Assembly: GCF_005503145.1 (NCBI RefSeq)
Contig: NZ_SCNV01000004.1
Span: forward strand, 62,001 to 126,000
Source: Burkholderia sp. 4M9327F10
GTDB taxonomy: Bacteria; Pseudomonadota; Gammaproteobacteria; Burkholderiales; Burkholderiaceae
Reading direction: 5' to 3'
DNA length: 64,000 bases
The notes beneath the pieces were generated by a model that saw only the letters and a list, made by a program, of their open reading frames with translations, made no database searches and was not told where the DNA came from. Shown here one piece after another: positions 56,131 through 64,000 of this stretch. Numbering within the stretch: the stretch's first letter is position 1; every line of letters starts with the position of its first letter. The position numbers and the translations under genes are program-made.

Positions 56131-56744
56131 TGCGCCCCCAACAAAGGAAAGCCGGCCGCCAGCAGCATCCGCGACAGCGCGATCAGCGGTAGTCCGACCA
56201 GCGCCGTCGGATCGTCCGATTCGATCGCATCCAGCAGGGCAATGCCGAGCCCTTCGGATTTGGCGCTGCCGGCCACATCGTAAGGCGTTTCTGCGCGCAG
56301 ATACGCGTCCAGCTCGGCGTCGGAAAGGCTCCTGAAGCGCACCGTCGTGATCACATCCAGCGTCTGGGCGCTGCCGTCGCGGCTATCGAACAGGCACAGC
56401 GCGCTGTGGAACAGCACTTCGCGGCCGCGCATGGCCTGCAACTGGGCGAGCGCCTTGTCGTGCGAACCCGGCTTGCCGATCTGCAGCCCGTCGTAGGTGG
56501 CGACCTGATCCGAGCCGATCACGAGGGCGTGTTCGCCGGCCGGCAGTTTGGCGGCGACGGCCCGCGCTTTGGCCTCGGAGAGCCGCAGCGCGGTCGCTTC
56601 GGGTGTTTCGCCCGGCTGGGGCGTTTCATCGACGGCGGGCACGGCGACATCGAACGGCACGCGCAGACGTTCCAGAAGCTCACGTCGATAGCGGGAACTC
56701 GACGCCAGAATCAGGCGCGGCGGGCGGGAAAGGGTATCCGGCAT
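56127..56744 (-). CDS. Maf-type nucleotide pyrophosphatase (YceF-like)
   Basis: 205 residues. LILASSSRYRRELLERL and AKARAVAAKLP with the catalytic VIGSDQVATYDG mark the Maf family, which hydrolyses modified nucleoside triphosphates; YceF-type members prefer m7GTP. The start at 56744 (MPDTLSRPPR) is a clean ATG. It overlaps the next gene on the minus strand by four bases and is divergent from yceD (311 bases apart). Confidence 0.92.
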   Translation of the reverse strand: MPDTLSRPPRLILASSSRYRRELLERLRVPFDVAVPAVDETPQPGETPEATALRLSEAKARAVAAKLPAGEHALVIGSDQVATYDGLQIGKPGSHDKALAQLQAMRGREVLFHSALCLFDSRDGSAQTLDVITTVRFRSLSDAELDAYLRAETPYDVAGSAKSEGLGIALLDAIESDDPTALVGLPLIALSRMLLAAGFPLLGAQ

Positions 56745-56805
56745 GGTGAACCAACGGCTAGAGAGGGCTGGCCGCACAGGCCTTGGCGCGTGCGGGCTTA
56801 AGTGT

Positions 56806-56834
56806 TTGACTCGAAAAGACAAAACGGATATGAT
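56806..56834 (+). promoter_or_regulatory. Sigma-70 promoter of yceD-rpmF
   Basis: TTGACT, 17 bases, TATGAT. Transcription would start near 56842, giving a leader of about 214 bases before the yceD ATG. The leader holds a repeated GTGTTGGCAAC (56856-56890). It lies within 62 bases of the maf start, on the opposite strand. Confidence 0.8.
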
Positions 56835-57055
56835 TTTGGGCTTTTCATCGGTATGTGTATGTTGCAACGTGTTGGCAACGGTGTTGGCAACAGCGTCGCA
56901 GGCGTGTCGCGATGCGGGTCCAATACCCACCGCGCCCACCGCGGCCCTCCTGCAACTAGGGTTTGTCTCGTAGTGGAAGCGGCGCCTTAACGGGCAACAT
57001 ACAAGGCACCATACCGGTTTCCCCCGGCTAAATCCGTGCCGACGCAGGAGCGCAC

Positions 57056-57700
57056 ATGACTCAACATCCTGGCAAACCTGCAGGTCTCGTCGACCCGCAT
57101 GAGCTCGATCTGTTCGAATTCGCGCGCAGTGGGCGCCAGGCCGCGGGTGTCGTGCGCGTCTCGCAACTGCCGCGCATGTTAAACGAAGTTCCGGCGGAAG
57201 CGCCAGAGCGCGAAAGCGCATTCACCTGGCAGGCCGAAGGGGCGACGCAGCCGGAATTGCAGGACGACGGCACCGAGGGTCCGCAGCCTTATCTGAGGCT
57301 CGCGATTCACGGGGCTGCATGGCTCGAATGTCAGCGGTGTCTCGCACCGTATGAACAGCGGTTCAACGTCGATGCGACTTACCGGATCGTCAACACTGAG
57401 GCGGAAGCCGAAGAGTTTCCGCTCGACGAGGATGAAGTCGATGTGATCGTGGGTTCAGCCCAGTTCGATCTTATCGACTTGATCGAAGAAGAGTTGCTGC
57501 TGAGCTTGCCGTTGGTGCCCAAACACGATGTTTGCCCTGAAGTGCACGAGTCTCTCGTGTCGGGGGTGGCAGGTGAAGAGGGCGAGGGTGACGAAGCCGC
57601 GCAGGACGAAGCTGAAGAGGGCGATGAGCCTGCCCGGCCCAATCCTTTCGCGGCGCTCGAAGCCCTCAAAAAAGGTGGTTCCAGCGGCGAGAAGCACTGA
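57056..57700 (+). CDS. yceD: YceD (DUF177), 23S rRNA accumulation protein
   Basis: 214 residues. YceD family members bind or protect 23S rRNA precursors; the gene always sits before rpmF. The domain is at residues 30-165 with the metal-like motif WLECQRCLAPYEQRFN (CxxC) and VPKHDVCPE. The C-terminus (residues 170-214) is acidic, then basic. GGAG lies six bases before the ATG. rpmF follows after 99 bases. Confidence 0.93.
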   Translation: MTQHPGKPAGLVDPHELDLFEFARSGRQAAGVVRVSQLPRMLNEVPAEAPERESAFTWQAEGATQPELQDDGTEGPQPYLRLAIHGAAWLECQRCLAPYEQRFNVDATYRIVNTEAEAEEFPLDEDEVDVIVGSAQFDLIDLIEEELLLSLPLVPKHDVCPEVHESLVSGVAGEEGEGDEAAQDEAEEGDEPARPNPFAALEALKKGGSSGEKH

Positions 57701-57799
57701 ACAGTTGCATAGGAGCGCGATGCGGCGCGTTGGCCATCCGGCCAGTGGCGATTGCAGTATCGGGCTGTGTTAGAATTCGGAAAATTTTTAGGAGTTATC

Positions 57800-57979
57800 A
57801 TGGCAGTCCAACAAAACAAGAAGTCGCCGTCGAAGCGCGGCATGCACCGCTCGCACGATTTCCTCACCGCAGCGCCGGTGGCTGTGGAGCCGAGCACGGG
57901 TGAAGTGCATCTGCGTCACCACATTAGCCCGAATGGCTACTATCGCGGCAAGAAAGTCGTCAAGACGAAGAACGACTAA
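57800..57979 (+). CDS. rpmF: 50S ribosomal protein L32
   Basis: 59 residues, [20 protein letters not shown] and then the Lys-rich tail, without the zinc CxxC pair of some L32 proteins (Cys-minus form). TAGGAG lies six bases before the ATG. The gene sits after yceD and is followed by a terminator at 58051, which partly separates it from plsX. Confidence 0.98.
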   Translation: MAVQQNKKSPSKRGMHRSHDFLTAAPVAVEPSTGEVHLRHHISPNGYYRGKKVVKTKND

Positions 57980-58050
57980 TCGTTCCACTGCGTTGCGCCC
58001 TTTGGCGCTTCGCGTGGCGATCGGCTCGCTTGACATTTTCCCGGCTCAGC

Positions 58051-58081
58051 AAAAAAGGCGGCATTTTACTGCCGCTTTTTT
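58051..58081 (+). terminator. Terminator between rpmF and plsX
   Basis: GCGGCA with TGCCGC (loop TTTTAC), flanked by A-run left and TTTTTT right. Such a site would lower rather than stop expression of the fatty-acid genes unless plsX has its own promoter in the 70 bases before its ATG. Confidence 0.85.
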
Positions 58082-58152
58082 GTGTCGATCGCAGTTGGCG
58101 CCCTGGCGCTCGCCGCGATCCCGTGCAAAGCGCCTGAAATTCGTCGCACTCC

Positions 58153-59259
58153 ATGACAGTAAAGCTCACAATAGATTGCATGGGGGGCGACCACGGCCCG
58201 TCCGTGACCGTTCCCGCGGCTGTCAATTTCGTTCGTTCGCATCCTGATGCGCAACTGATGCTCGTCGGCATCGAAAGCGCCATTCGCGCCCAGCTGAAGA
58301 AGTTAAAGGCTCAGGGCGAGTCCGCGCTGACCGTGGTGCCGGCCTCCGAGATCGTCGCCATGGACGATCCGGTTGAAGTCGCGCTGCGCAAGAAAAAAGA
58401 CTCGTCGATGCGCGTGGCGCTGAACCGCGTCAAGGAAGGCGAAGCACAGGCCTGCATCTCCGCCGGCAACACCGGCGCGCTGATGGCGGTGTCCCGCTAT
58501 GTTCTAAAAACGCTCCCGGGCATCGAACGCCCGGCGATCGCGTTCGCCCTGCCCAATCCCACCGGCTATACGATGATGCTCGACCTGGGCGCCAACGTCG
58601 ATTGCGAGCCGCAGCATCTGCTGCAGTTCGCGGAGATGGGGCATGCGCTCGTGTCCGCGCTCGAGGGCAAAGAGCGTCCTACGATCGGCCTGCTGAATAT
58701 CGGCGAGGAAGTCATCAAGGGCAACGAAACGATCAAGCGCGCCGGCGAACTCCTGCGTGCGAGTACACTGAACTTTCACGGTAACGTTGAAGGCGACGAC
58801 ATCTATAAGGGCACGACCGATGTGATCGTCTGCGACGGTTTCGTCGGCAATGTCGCGCTGAAGACGTCGGAAGGGCTTGCGCGGATGTTGACCGATATCA
58901 TCAAGGAAGAGTTCGGCCGTTCATGGCTGACCAAGGTGATGGCGGTGCTTGCGCTGCCGGTGCTGCTGCGCTTCAAGAAGCGCGTGGACCCCGGTCAGTA
59001 CAACGGCGCGGCGCTGCTCGGCCTGCGCAGTCTGGTCATCAAGAGCCACGGCTCGGCGGACGCCTTCGCGTTTGAGTGGGCAATCAAACGCGGGTATGAT
59101 GCCGTCAAAAACGGCGTGCTGGAACGCCTTGCGCGGGCGATGGAAGAGAACGCCGGTTCTCTGGAACGGGCCACGCGCGATGCAAGCGGTGCGGGTTACG
59201 CAAGCCCGGCCGCGGGCCAGCCAGCCGAGCCCTACGCTGCGCTATCCTCGAAGGCATAA
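58153..59259 (+). CDS. plsX: Phosphate acyltransferase PlsX
   Basis: PlsX makes acyl-phosphate from acyl-ACP for phospholipid synthesis. 368 residues with the N-terminal [10 protein letters not shown], the SAGNTGALM motif and the C-terminal [13 protein letters not shown]. The length is normal. Its stop TAA shares one base with the fabH ATG (TAATG), which couples the genes. The rpmF-plsX-fabH-fabD-fabG-acpP-fabF order is shared with many proteobacteria. Confidence 0.97.
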   Translation: MTVKLTIDCMGGDHGPSVTVPAAVNFVRSHPDAQLMLVGIESAIRAQLKKLKAQGESALTVVPASEIVAMDDPVEVALRKKKDSSMRVALNRVKEGEAQACISAGNTGALMAVSRYVLKTLPGIERPAIAFALPNPTGYTMMLDLGANVDCEPQHLLQFAEMGHALVSALEGKERPTIGLLNIGEEVIKGNETIKRAGELLRASTLNFHGNVEGDDIYKGTTDVIVCDGFVGNVALKTSEGLARMLTDIIKEEFGRSWLTKVMAVLALPVLLRFKKRVDPGQYNGAALLGLRSLVIKSHGSADAFAFEWAIKRGYDAVKNGVLERLARAMEENAGSLERATRDASGAGYASPAAGQPAEPYAALSSKA

Positions 59260-60248
59260 TGGCTGAATCGACAATTTATTCTCGCGTGCTGGGCACCGGC
59301 AGCTATCTGCCGCCCGGGCGCGTCACCAATCAGGATCTGGCTGAACGTCTCGCCAAGCAGGGCGTCGAGACGAGCGACGAGTGGATCGTTGCCCGCACGG
59401 GCATCCATGCGCGCCACTTCGCAGAACCCGATGTCACCACCAGCGATCTCGCGCTCATCGCCGCCCAGCGTGCGATCGAAGCGGCCGATGTTGACCCGCA
59501 ATCGATCGATCTGATCATTGTCGCCACCTCCACGCCGGACTATGTGTTTCCTAGCACGGCGTGTCTGCTGCAAAACAAGCTCGGCATCAGGAACAACGGC
59601 GCGGCGTTCGACGTGCAGGCCGTCTGTTCCGGCTTCGCTTATGCGGTGGCAACGGCCGACAGTTTCATCCGCAGCGGTCAGCATCACACCGCGCTGGTGA
59701 TCGGCGCTGAGACCTTCTCGCGCCTGCTCGACTTCAACGACCGCACCACCTGCGTGCTGTTCGGCGACGGCGCCGGCGCAATCATCCTGTCGGCCTCCGA
59801 GGAGCCGGGCGTGCTATCGAGCGCCCTGCATGCCGACGGCAGCCACTCCGGCATTCTCTGCACGCCGGGCAACGTGAACGGCGGCGTGATCGCCGGCAGC
59901 GCGTTCCTGCACATGGACGGCCAGGCGGTGTTCAAGCTGGCCGTCAACGTGCTGGAGAAGGTCGCGGTCGAGGCGCTTAGCAAAGCTGGGCTCGCACCGG
60001 AACAGGTCGATTGGCTGATTCCGCATCAGGCCAATATCCGTATCATGCAAAGCACCTGCCGCAAGCTTGGCCTGCCGCAGGAACGGATGGTCGTCACGGT
60101 GGGCGAGCACGGCAATACGTCGGCTGCGTCCATCCCGCTCGCATTTGACGCCGCTGTGCGCGACGGGCGCATCAAGCGCGGCCAGAACGTGCTGATCGAA
60201 GGCGTGGGTGGCGGCTTCACGTGGGGTGCGTCGGTTATCCGTTATTGA
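59259..60248 (+). CDS. fabH: 3-Oxoacyl-ACP synthase III
   Basis: FabH condenses acetyl-CoA with malonyl-ACP to start fatty-acid chains. 329 residues with the catalytic Cys in [13 protein letters not shown], His in [12 protein letters not shown] and Asn in [11 protein letters not shown], all in place. Coupled to plsX by the TAATG overlap. 101 bases separate it from fabD. Confidence 0.97.
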   Translation: MAESTIYSRVLGTGSYLPPGRVTNQDLAERLAKQGVETSDEWIVARTGIHARHFAEPDVTTSDLALIAAQRAIEAADVDPQSIDLIIVATSTPDYVFPSTACLLQNKLGIRNNGAAFDVQAVCSGFAYAVATADSFIRSGQHHTALVIGAETFSRLLDFNDRTTCVLFGDGAGAIILSASEEPGVLSSALHADGSHSGILCTPGNVNGGVIAGSAFLHMDGQAVFKLAVNVLEKVAVEALSKAGLAPEQVDWLIPHQANIRIMQSTCRKLGLPQERMVVTVGEHGNTSAASIPLAFDAAVRDGRIKRGQNVLIEGVGGGFTWGASVIRY

Positions 60249-60349
60249 TCGGCTGCATGAGGCGGCGCGTCTGCGCCGCCCGCAGCGATCAATCGCGTCG
60301 ATAAGACCGCGTGCGGCACGTATCTGAAACATCGAATTTTGAGGATTCC

Positions 60350-61282
60350 ATGAAATTTGCGTTCGTTTTTCCTGGTCAGGGCTCGCAGTCGGTCGGCATG
60401 CTTAACGCATTTGCCGATCACGCCATTGTGCGCGAGACGGTTCAGGAAGCCTCCGACGCGCTCGGCCAGGATCTGGGCAAGCTGATCGCCGAAGGTCCGG
60501 CCGACGATCTGAACCTCACCACCAATACCCAACCCGTCATGCTGACTGCCGCGTACGCGATCTTCCGCGCATGGCAGGCGGCGGGCGGTCCGGCGCCGGT
60601 GATCGTCGCCGGTCACAGCCTCGGCGAATACACGGCGCTGGTCGCCGCCGGTGCGCTGGCGTTCCGCGACGCGGTGCCGCTCGTGCGCTTTCGCGCGCAA
60701 GCCATGCAGACGGCGGTGCCGGTAGGCGTGGGCGGCATGGCGGCGATCCTCGGTCTCGACGACGACGCCGTGCGTGCGGTATGCGCGGAAGCGGCGTCGG
60801 CGGGTGTCGTGGAAGCAGTGAATTTCAATGCGCCGGCGCAGGTCGTGATTGCCGGCCATAAGGCTGCGGTCGAAAAGGCCTGCGAACTTGCCAAGGCTGC
60901 GGGCGCGAAGCGCGCGCTGCCGCTGCCGGTGTCCGCGCCGTTCCACTCTTCGCTGCTCAAGCCCGCTTCGGACCAGTTGCGCGAGTATCTGGCGAGTGTC
61001 GAGGTGCAAGTGCCGAAGATTCCCGTCGTCAACAACGTCGACGTGGCCATCGTCAACGAGCCGGCTGCGATCAAGGATGCGCTCGTGCGCCAGGCGGCAG
61101 GCGCCGTGCGCTGGGTGGAATGCGTGCAGGCCATGGCAGGCAAGGGCGTAACGCACGTGATCGAATGCGGCCCGGGCAAGGTGCTGGCAGGCTTGACCAA
61201 GCGCATCGACGGCAATCTGGTCGGCGCTTCGGTTTTCGACCCGGCTTCGCTCGAAGAGACGCTCAAGCTCGTGACGGCCTGA
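60350..61282 (+). CDS. fabD: Malonyl-CoA:ACP transacylase
   Basis: FabD loads malonyl on ACP. 310 residues with the N-terminal FVFPGQGSQSVGM, the active-site Ser in VAGHSLGEYTALV and the His in SAPFHSSLLKPA. ATG at 60350 follows GAGGATTCC. Ends 90 bases before fabG, in a stretch with a short CCAGCAGCGG duplication. Confidence 0.97.
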   Translation: MKFAFVFPGQGSQSVGMLNAFADHAIVRETVQEASDALGQDLGKLIAEGPADDLNLTTNTQPVMLTAAYAIFRAWQAAGGPAPVIVAGHSLGEYTALVAAGALAFRDAVPLVRFRAQAMQTAVPVGVGGMAAILGLDDDAVRAVCAEAASAGVVEAVNFNAPAQVVIAGHKAAVEKACELAKAAGAKRALPLPVSAPFHSSLLKPASDQLREYLASVEVQVPKIPVVNNVDVAIVNEPAAIKDALVRQAAGAVRWVECVQAMAGKGVTHVIECGPGKVLAGLTKRIDGNLVGASVFDPASLEETLKLVTA

Positions 61283-61372
61283 GCGCTGCGCCTGCATCGG
61301 CCAGCAGCGGCCAGCAGCGGCCAGCCAGCCTAAAGATTGCAATTCGCCCGCAAGGGCACTCCGGACTGACAG

Positions 61373-62122
61373 ATGGAAAAGACTCTCGATAAGCAGATCG
61401 CGATCGTAACGGGCGCCTCGCGCGGCATTGGCCGCGCCATTGCGCTCGAACTGGCGCGCCAGGGCGCAACCGTGATCGGCACGGCAACCAGCGAAAGCGG
61501 CGCAAGCGCGATCACCGAAGCCTTCAAGGCCGAAGGTGTGAACGGCCGAGGCGCTGTGTTGAACGTGAACGATGCGGCAGCAGCGGAAGCCCTGATCGAC
61601 GGCGCCGTGAAGGAATTCGGCGCGCTGCATGTGCTCGTGAACAACGCGGGCATCACCCAGGACCAACTGGCCATGCGCATGAAGGACGACGACTGGGATG
61701 CGGTGATCGACACCAATCTCAAATCCGTGTTCCGTTTGTCGCGTGCCGTGCTGCGCCCGATGATGAAGGCGCGTGGCGGCCGCATTATCAACATCACGTC
61801 GGTGGTCGGCTCGGCCGGCAACCCGGGGCAAGCCAACTATGCAGCAGCGAAAGCCGGCGTGGCGGGCATGACGCGGGCGCTGGCGCGTGAGATCGGCAGC
61901 CGCGGCATTACCGTGAACTGCGTCGCGCCGGGCTTCATCGACACCGACATGACGAAGACCTTGCCGGAAGAGCAGCAAGCCGCGCTGAAGACCCAGATTC
62001 CGCTGGGCCGTCTGGGCAGCCCGGAAGACATCGCGCATGCCGTCGCGTTTCTTGCTTCGCCGCAGGCCGGGTATATCACCGGCACGACGTTGCATGTGAA
62101 CGGCGGCATGTACATGTCGTAA
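61373..62122 (+). CDS. fabG: 3-Oxoacyl-ACP reductase
   Basis: FabG reduces the 3-ketoacyl-ACP with NADPH. 249 residues with TGASRGIGRAIA, the NNAGIT motif and the Ser/Tyr/Lys triad (NITSVVGSAGNPGQANYAAAKAG). The normal partner of fabD and fabF in this order. Acyl carrier protein follows after 151 bases. Confidence 0.97.
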   Translation: MEKTLDKQIAIVTGASRGIGRAIALELARQGATVIGTATSESGASAITEAFKAEGVNGRGAVLNVNDAAAAEALIDGAVKEFGALHVLVNNAGITQDQLAMRMKDDDWDAVIDTNLKSVFRLSRAVLRPMMKARGGRIINITSVVGSAGNPGQANYAAAKAGVAGMTRALAREIGSRGITVNCVAPGFIDTDMTKTLPEEQQAALKTQIPLGRLGSPEDIAHAVAFLASPQAGYITGTTLHVNGGMYMS

Positions 62123-62273
62123 CGGAATTCGGTTACCATCCGCGCCGTGACGCGTTTCTCGACGCGCGGGGCGGATGCCTTGACAGGAACCGTGCGCGCC
62201 GCTTTTTTGAGGGGCAAACCTGATAAAATGCGCGCACCTGTATTTTTGAACTTCTTTTCCCTTGGAGGGGTTA

Positions 62274-62513
62274 ATGGACAATATCGAACAGCGCGTCAAG
62301 AAGATCGTCGCAGAACAACTGGGCGTTGCCGAAGCGGAGATCAAGAACGAAGCATCGTTCGTGAACGACCTCGGCGCTGACTCGCTCGACACCGTCGAAC
62401 TCGTGATGGCCCTCGAAGACGAATTCGGCATGGAAATTCCGGATGAAGAAGCTGAAAAGATCACGACCGTTCAGCAAGCGATCGACTACGCTCGCGCAAA
62501 CGTCAAGGCCTAA
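62274..62513 (+). CDS. acpP: Acyl carrier protein
   Basis: 79 residues, with the phosphopantetheine attachment Ser in [12 protein letters not shown]. The start at ATG 62274 ([10 protein letters not shown]) follows GGAGGGG and is the family start; the ATG 12 bases upstream lies over the ribosome site. The gene is preceded by an AT-rich region but no full promoter is seen. Confidence 0.98.
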
Positions 62514-62644
62514 GGTCATTCGCGCCCGCGTTGCTGGGCTGGTGGCGTGTGATGCCCTGTCGGGCCGGTTTCCGGCATCCGCGGGGCGGGCGCTATTGCC
62601 AGTGCGGGTTGCAGCGCAGTTTTCAGCGCATCTCCCAGGTTAAC

Positions 62645-62690
62645 AGCCACAGGGCTCACAGGTCCGATTCCTGTGTCCACTGTGGCTTTT
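62645..62690 (+). terminator. Two-stem hairpin between acpP and fabF
   Basis: An eight-bp outer stem (AGCCACAG with CTGTGGCT), four-base internal bulges on each side, and a six-bp inner stem (CACAGG with CCTGTG) with a seven-base loop, followed by TTTTGCTTTT. It looks like an attenuator or partial terminator between acpP and fabF. The inner arm also resembles the T arm of a tRNA. Confidence 0.6.
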
Positions 62691-62720
62691 GCTTTTGTCA
62701 CCCATGAAAAAGAGGTTACC

Positions 62721-63959
62721 GTGAGCCGTCGTCGTGTTGTTGTTACAGGCCTGGGGCTGATTTCGCCTGTCGGCAATAATGTTGCCGACGGCTGGGCCAA
62801 TCTGGTCGCCGGCAAGTCAGGGATTGCCAACATCACGAAGTTCGACGCGTCGAACTTCTCGACTCGCTTCGCCGGCGAGGTGAAGGGCTTCAACATCGAG
62901 GACTACGTCCCCGGTAAGGAAGCGCGCCATATGGATACGTTTATCCATTACGGCGTGGCTGCCGGCATCCAGGCGATGCAGGATAGCGGTCTCGAAATCA
63001 CCGAAGAAAATGCCGAGCGCGTCGGTGTGGTGGTCGGCTCGGGCATCGGCGGTCTGCCGATGATCGAAGTGACGCAGACGGAGCTGCTCAATCGCGGCCC
63101 GCGCCGGATTTCGCCGTTCTTTGTGCCGGCGTCGATCATCAACATGATCTCCGGCCATCTGTCGATCAAGTTCGGCATCAAGGGCCCGAACCTCGCCATC
63201 GTCACGGCGTGTACCACCGGCCTGCATTGCATCGGCGAAGCTTCGCGCCTGATCGAATACGGCGATGCCGATGTGATGATCGCAGGCGGCGCGGAATCCA
63301 CCGTGTCGCCGCTCGGTATCGGCGGCTTCGCGGCGGCGCGTGCGCTGTCGCAACGCAATGACGATCCGGCTACGGCAAGCCGTCCGTGGGACAAGGACCG
63401 CGACGGCTTCGTGCTGGGCGAGGGCGCCGGCGTGATGGTGCTCGAAGAGTACGAACACGCCAAGGCGCGCGGCGCGAAGATCTACGCCGAAGTGAGCGGC
63501 TATGGGATGAGCGGCGACGCCTATCATATGACTGCCCCGGTGGAAAACGGCGACGGCGCTCGCCGCTGCATGCTGGCGGCCCTAAAGAACGCCGGCGTGA
63601 ACGTGGGCGAGGTGAACTACCTGAACGCGCACGGCACCTCCACGCCGCTCGGCGACCTGGCGGAAACCACCGGCATCAAGCGCGCTTTCGGCGATCACGC
63701 GAAGAACATCGTCGTGAATTCGACCAAGTCGATGACGGGCCACCTGTTGGGCGGCGCCGGCGGTCTCGAGTCCGTGTTCACGGTGCTGGCCGTGCATCAT
63801 CAGATCTCGCCGCCGACGATCAACATCTTCAACCAGGATCCGGAATGCGATCTGGATTATTGCGCCAACACGGCGCGGGAGATGAAGATCGACGTCGCGC
63901 TGAAGAACTCGTTCGGGTTCGGCGGCACGAACGGCACGCTGGTCTTCAAGCGCGCCTGA
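62721..63959 (+). CDS. fabF: 3-Oxoacyl-ACP synthase II
   Basis: FabF elongates acyl-ACP chains and is temperature-related in E. coli. 412 residues from the GTG at 62721 ([12 protein letters not shown]), which lies five bases after AGAGG. The catalytic Cys is in [11 protein letters not shown], with His in [11 protein letters not shown] and His in [13 protein letters not shown] longer reading (from 62673) would run over the hairpin. The window ends 41 bases after its stop. Confidence 0.97.
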   Translation: MSRRRVVVTGLGLISPVGNNVADGWANLVAGKSGIANITKFDASNFSTRFAGEVKGFNIEDYVPGKEARHMDTFIHYGVAAGIQAMQDSGLEITEENAERVGVVVGSGIGGLPMIEVTQTELLNRGPRRISPFFVPASIINMISGHLSIKFGIKGPNLAIVTACTTGLHCIGEASRLIEYGDADVMIAGGAESTVSPLGIGGFAAARALSQRNDDPATASRPWDKDRDGFVLGEGAGVMVLEEYEHAKARGAKIYAEVSGYGMSGDAYHMTAPVENGDGARRCMLAALKNAGVNVGEVNYLNAHGTSTPLGDLAETTGIKRAFGDHAKNIVVNSTKSMTGHLLGGAGGLESVFTVLAVHHQISPPTINIFNQDPECDLDYCANTAREMKIDVALKNSFGFGGTNGTLVFKRA

Positions 63960-64000
63960 TCCGGGCTTGGCCGTTTGATTCCACAGCCCACGCAAGCCGG

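Noticed and set aside
62180..62229. A sigma-70 promoter for acpP starting with TTGACA at 62180
   Set aside because: The -35 box is perfect, but at 16-18 bases there is only a T-run and the TAAAAT further on is too far away.
62657..62679. A tRNA fragment or hidden tRNA between acpP and fabF
   Set aside because: Only a T-arm-like stem is present; no anticodon arm, D arm or acceptor stem can be folded around it.

Overview
The window is high-GC, gene-dense chromosome from a beta-proteobacterium of the Burkholderia sensu lato group, most probably Paraburkholderia. This rests on gene order (yceD-rpmF-plsX-fabHDG-acpP-fabF; rluC-HAD-Rieske-S49 peptidase; azlCD with an AraC regulator) and on protein sequences; no 16S rRNA or species marker is present. 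No insertion sequence, prophage, CRISPR array or replication origin was seen. Most of the window is core metabolism and RNA biology.

Layout. 1-7066: the end of a cobD-like gene, a DUF2007 protein, rsgA, an M48 protease, orn, mog, darP, pmbA and folA. 7198-17155: an accessory block between folA and thyA, described below. 17339-30580: thyA, a large secreted FecR/DUF6600 protein with Asn- and Gln-rich parts, an ArsR-type regulator, a tiny lipoprotein, an acyl-CoA thioesterase, fumC, a phospholipase-D lipoprotein, a BASS-family transporter, a MATE exporter, an S4 RNA-binding protein and a small secreted protein. 30841-43850: a UvrD-like helicase, an unrecognised protein, azlCD with an AraC regulator, creA, two tRNA-Asn genes, fdxA, pncB, a LUD-domain protein, a Na+/H+ antiporter, a 2-hydroxyacid dehydrogenase and rmuC. 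43872-47867: a GNAT enzyme with a small membrane protein, then moeA, mobA and moaA. 48021-63959: rne, rluC and followers, maf with a tetrapyrrole-methylase-type protein, and the fatty-acid synthesis cluster, with rpmF and yceD upstream.

The most interesting part is 7198-17155. Seven leftward genes end in a FapC-D-E-F-like order: a three-repeat secreted protein (12013-13410), a periplasmic C39 cysteine protease (11235-11945), a secreted accessory protein (10428-11228) and an outer-membrane barrel with an N-terminal coiled coil (8845-10320). A second three-repeat protein (13440-14105) and two unknown secreted proteins precede them. I read this as a divergent functional-amyloid (Fap-type) operon. 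It is bracketed by two paralogous VpsR/BerB-like enhancer-binding proteins that keep the GAFTGA sigma-54 contact loop. A good -24/-12 sigma-54 promoter lies 28 bases before the first gene, and a perfect 16-bp palindrome lies about 75 bases further upstream, where an activator should bind. Together these suggest a surface fibre switched on through sigma-54, possibly in response to cyclic di-GMP; the signal is inference.

Other points: a probable 0.7-kb leader on rne whose promoter overlaps the rluC start; a two-stem hairpin between acpP and fabF; and an in-frame hexanucleotide repeat in the UvrD-like helicase.
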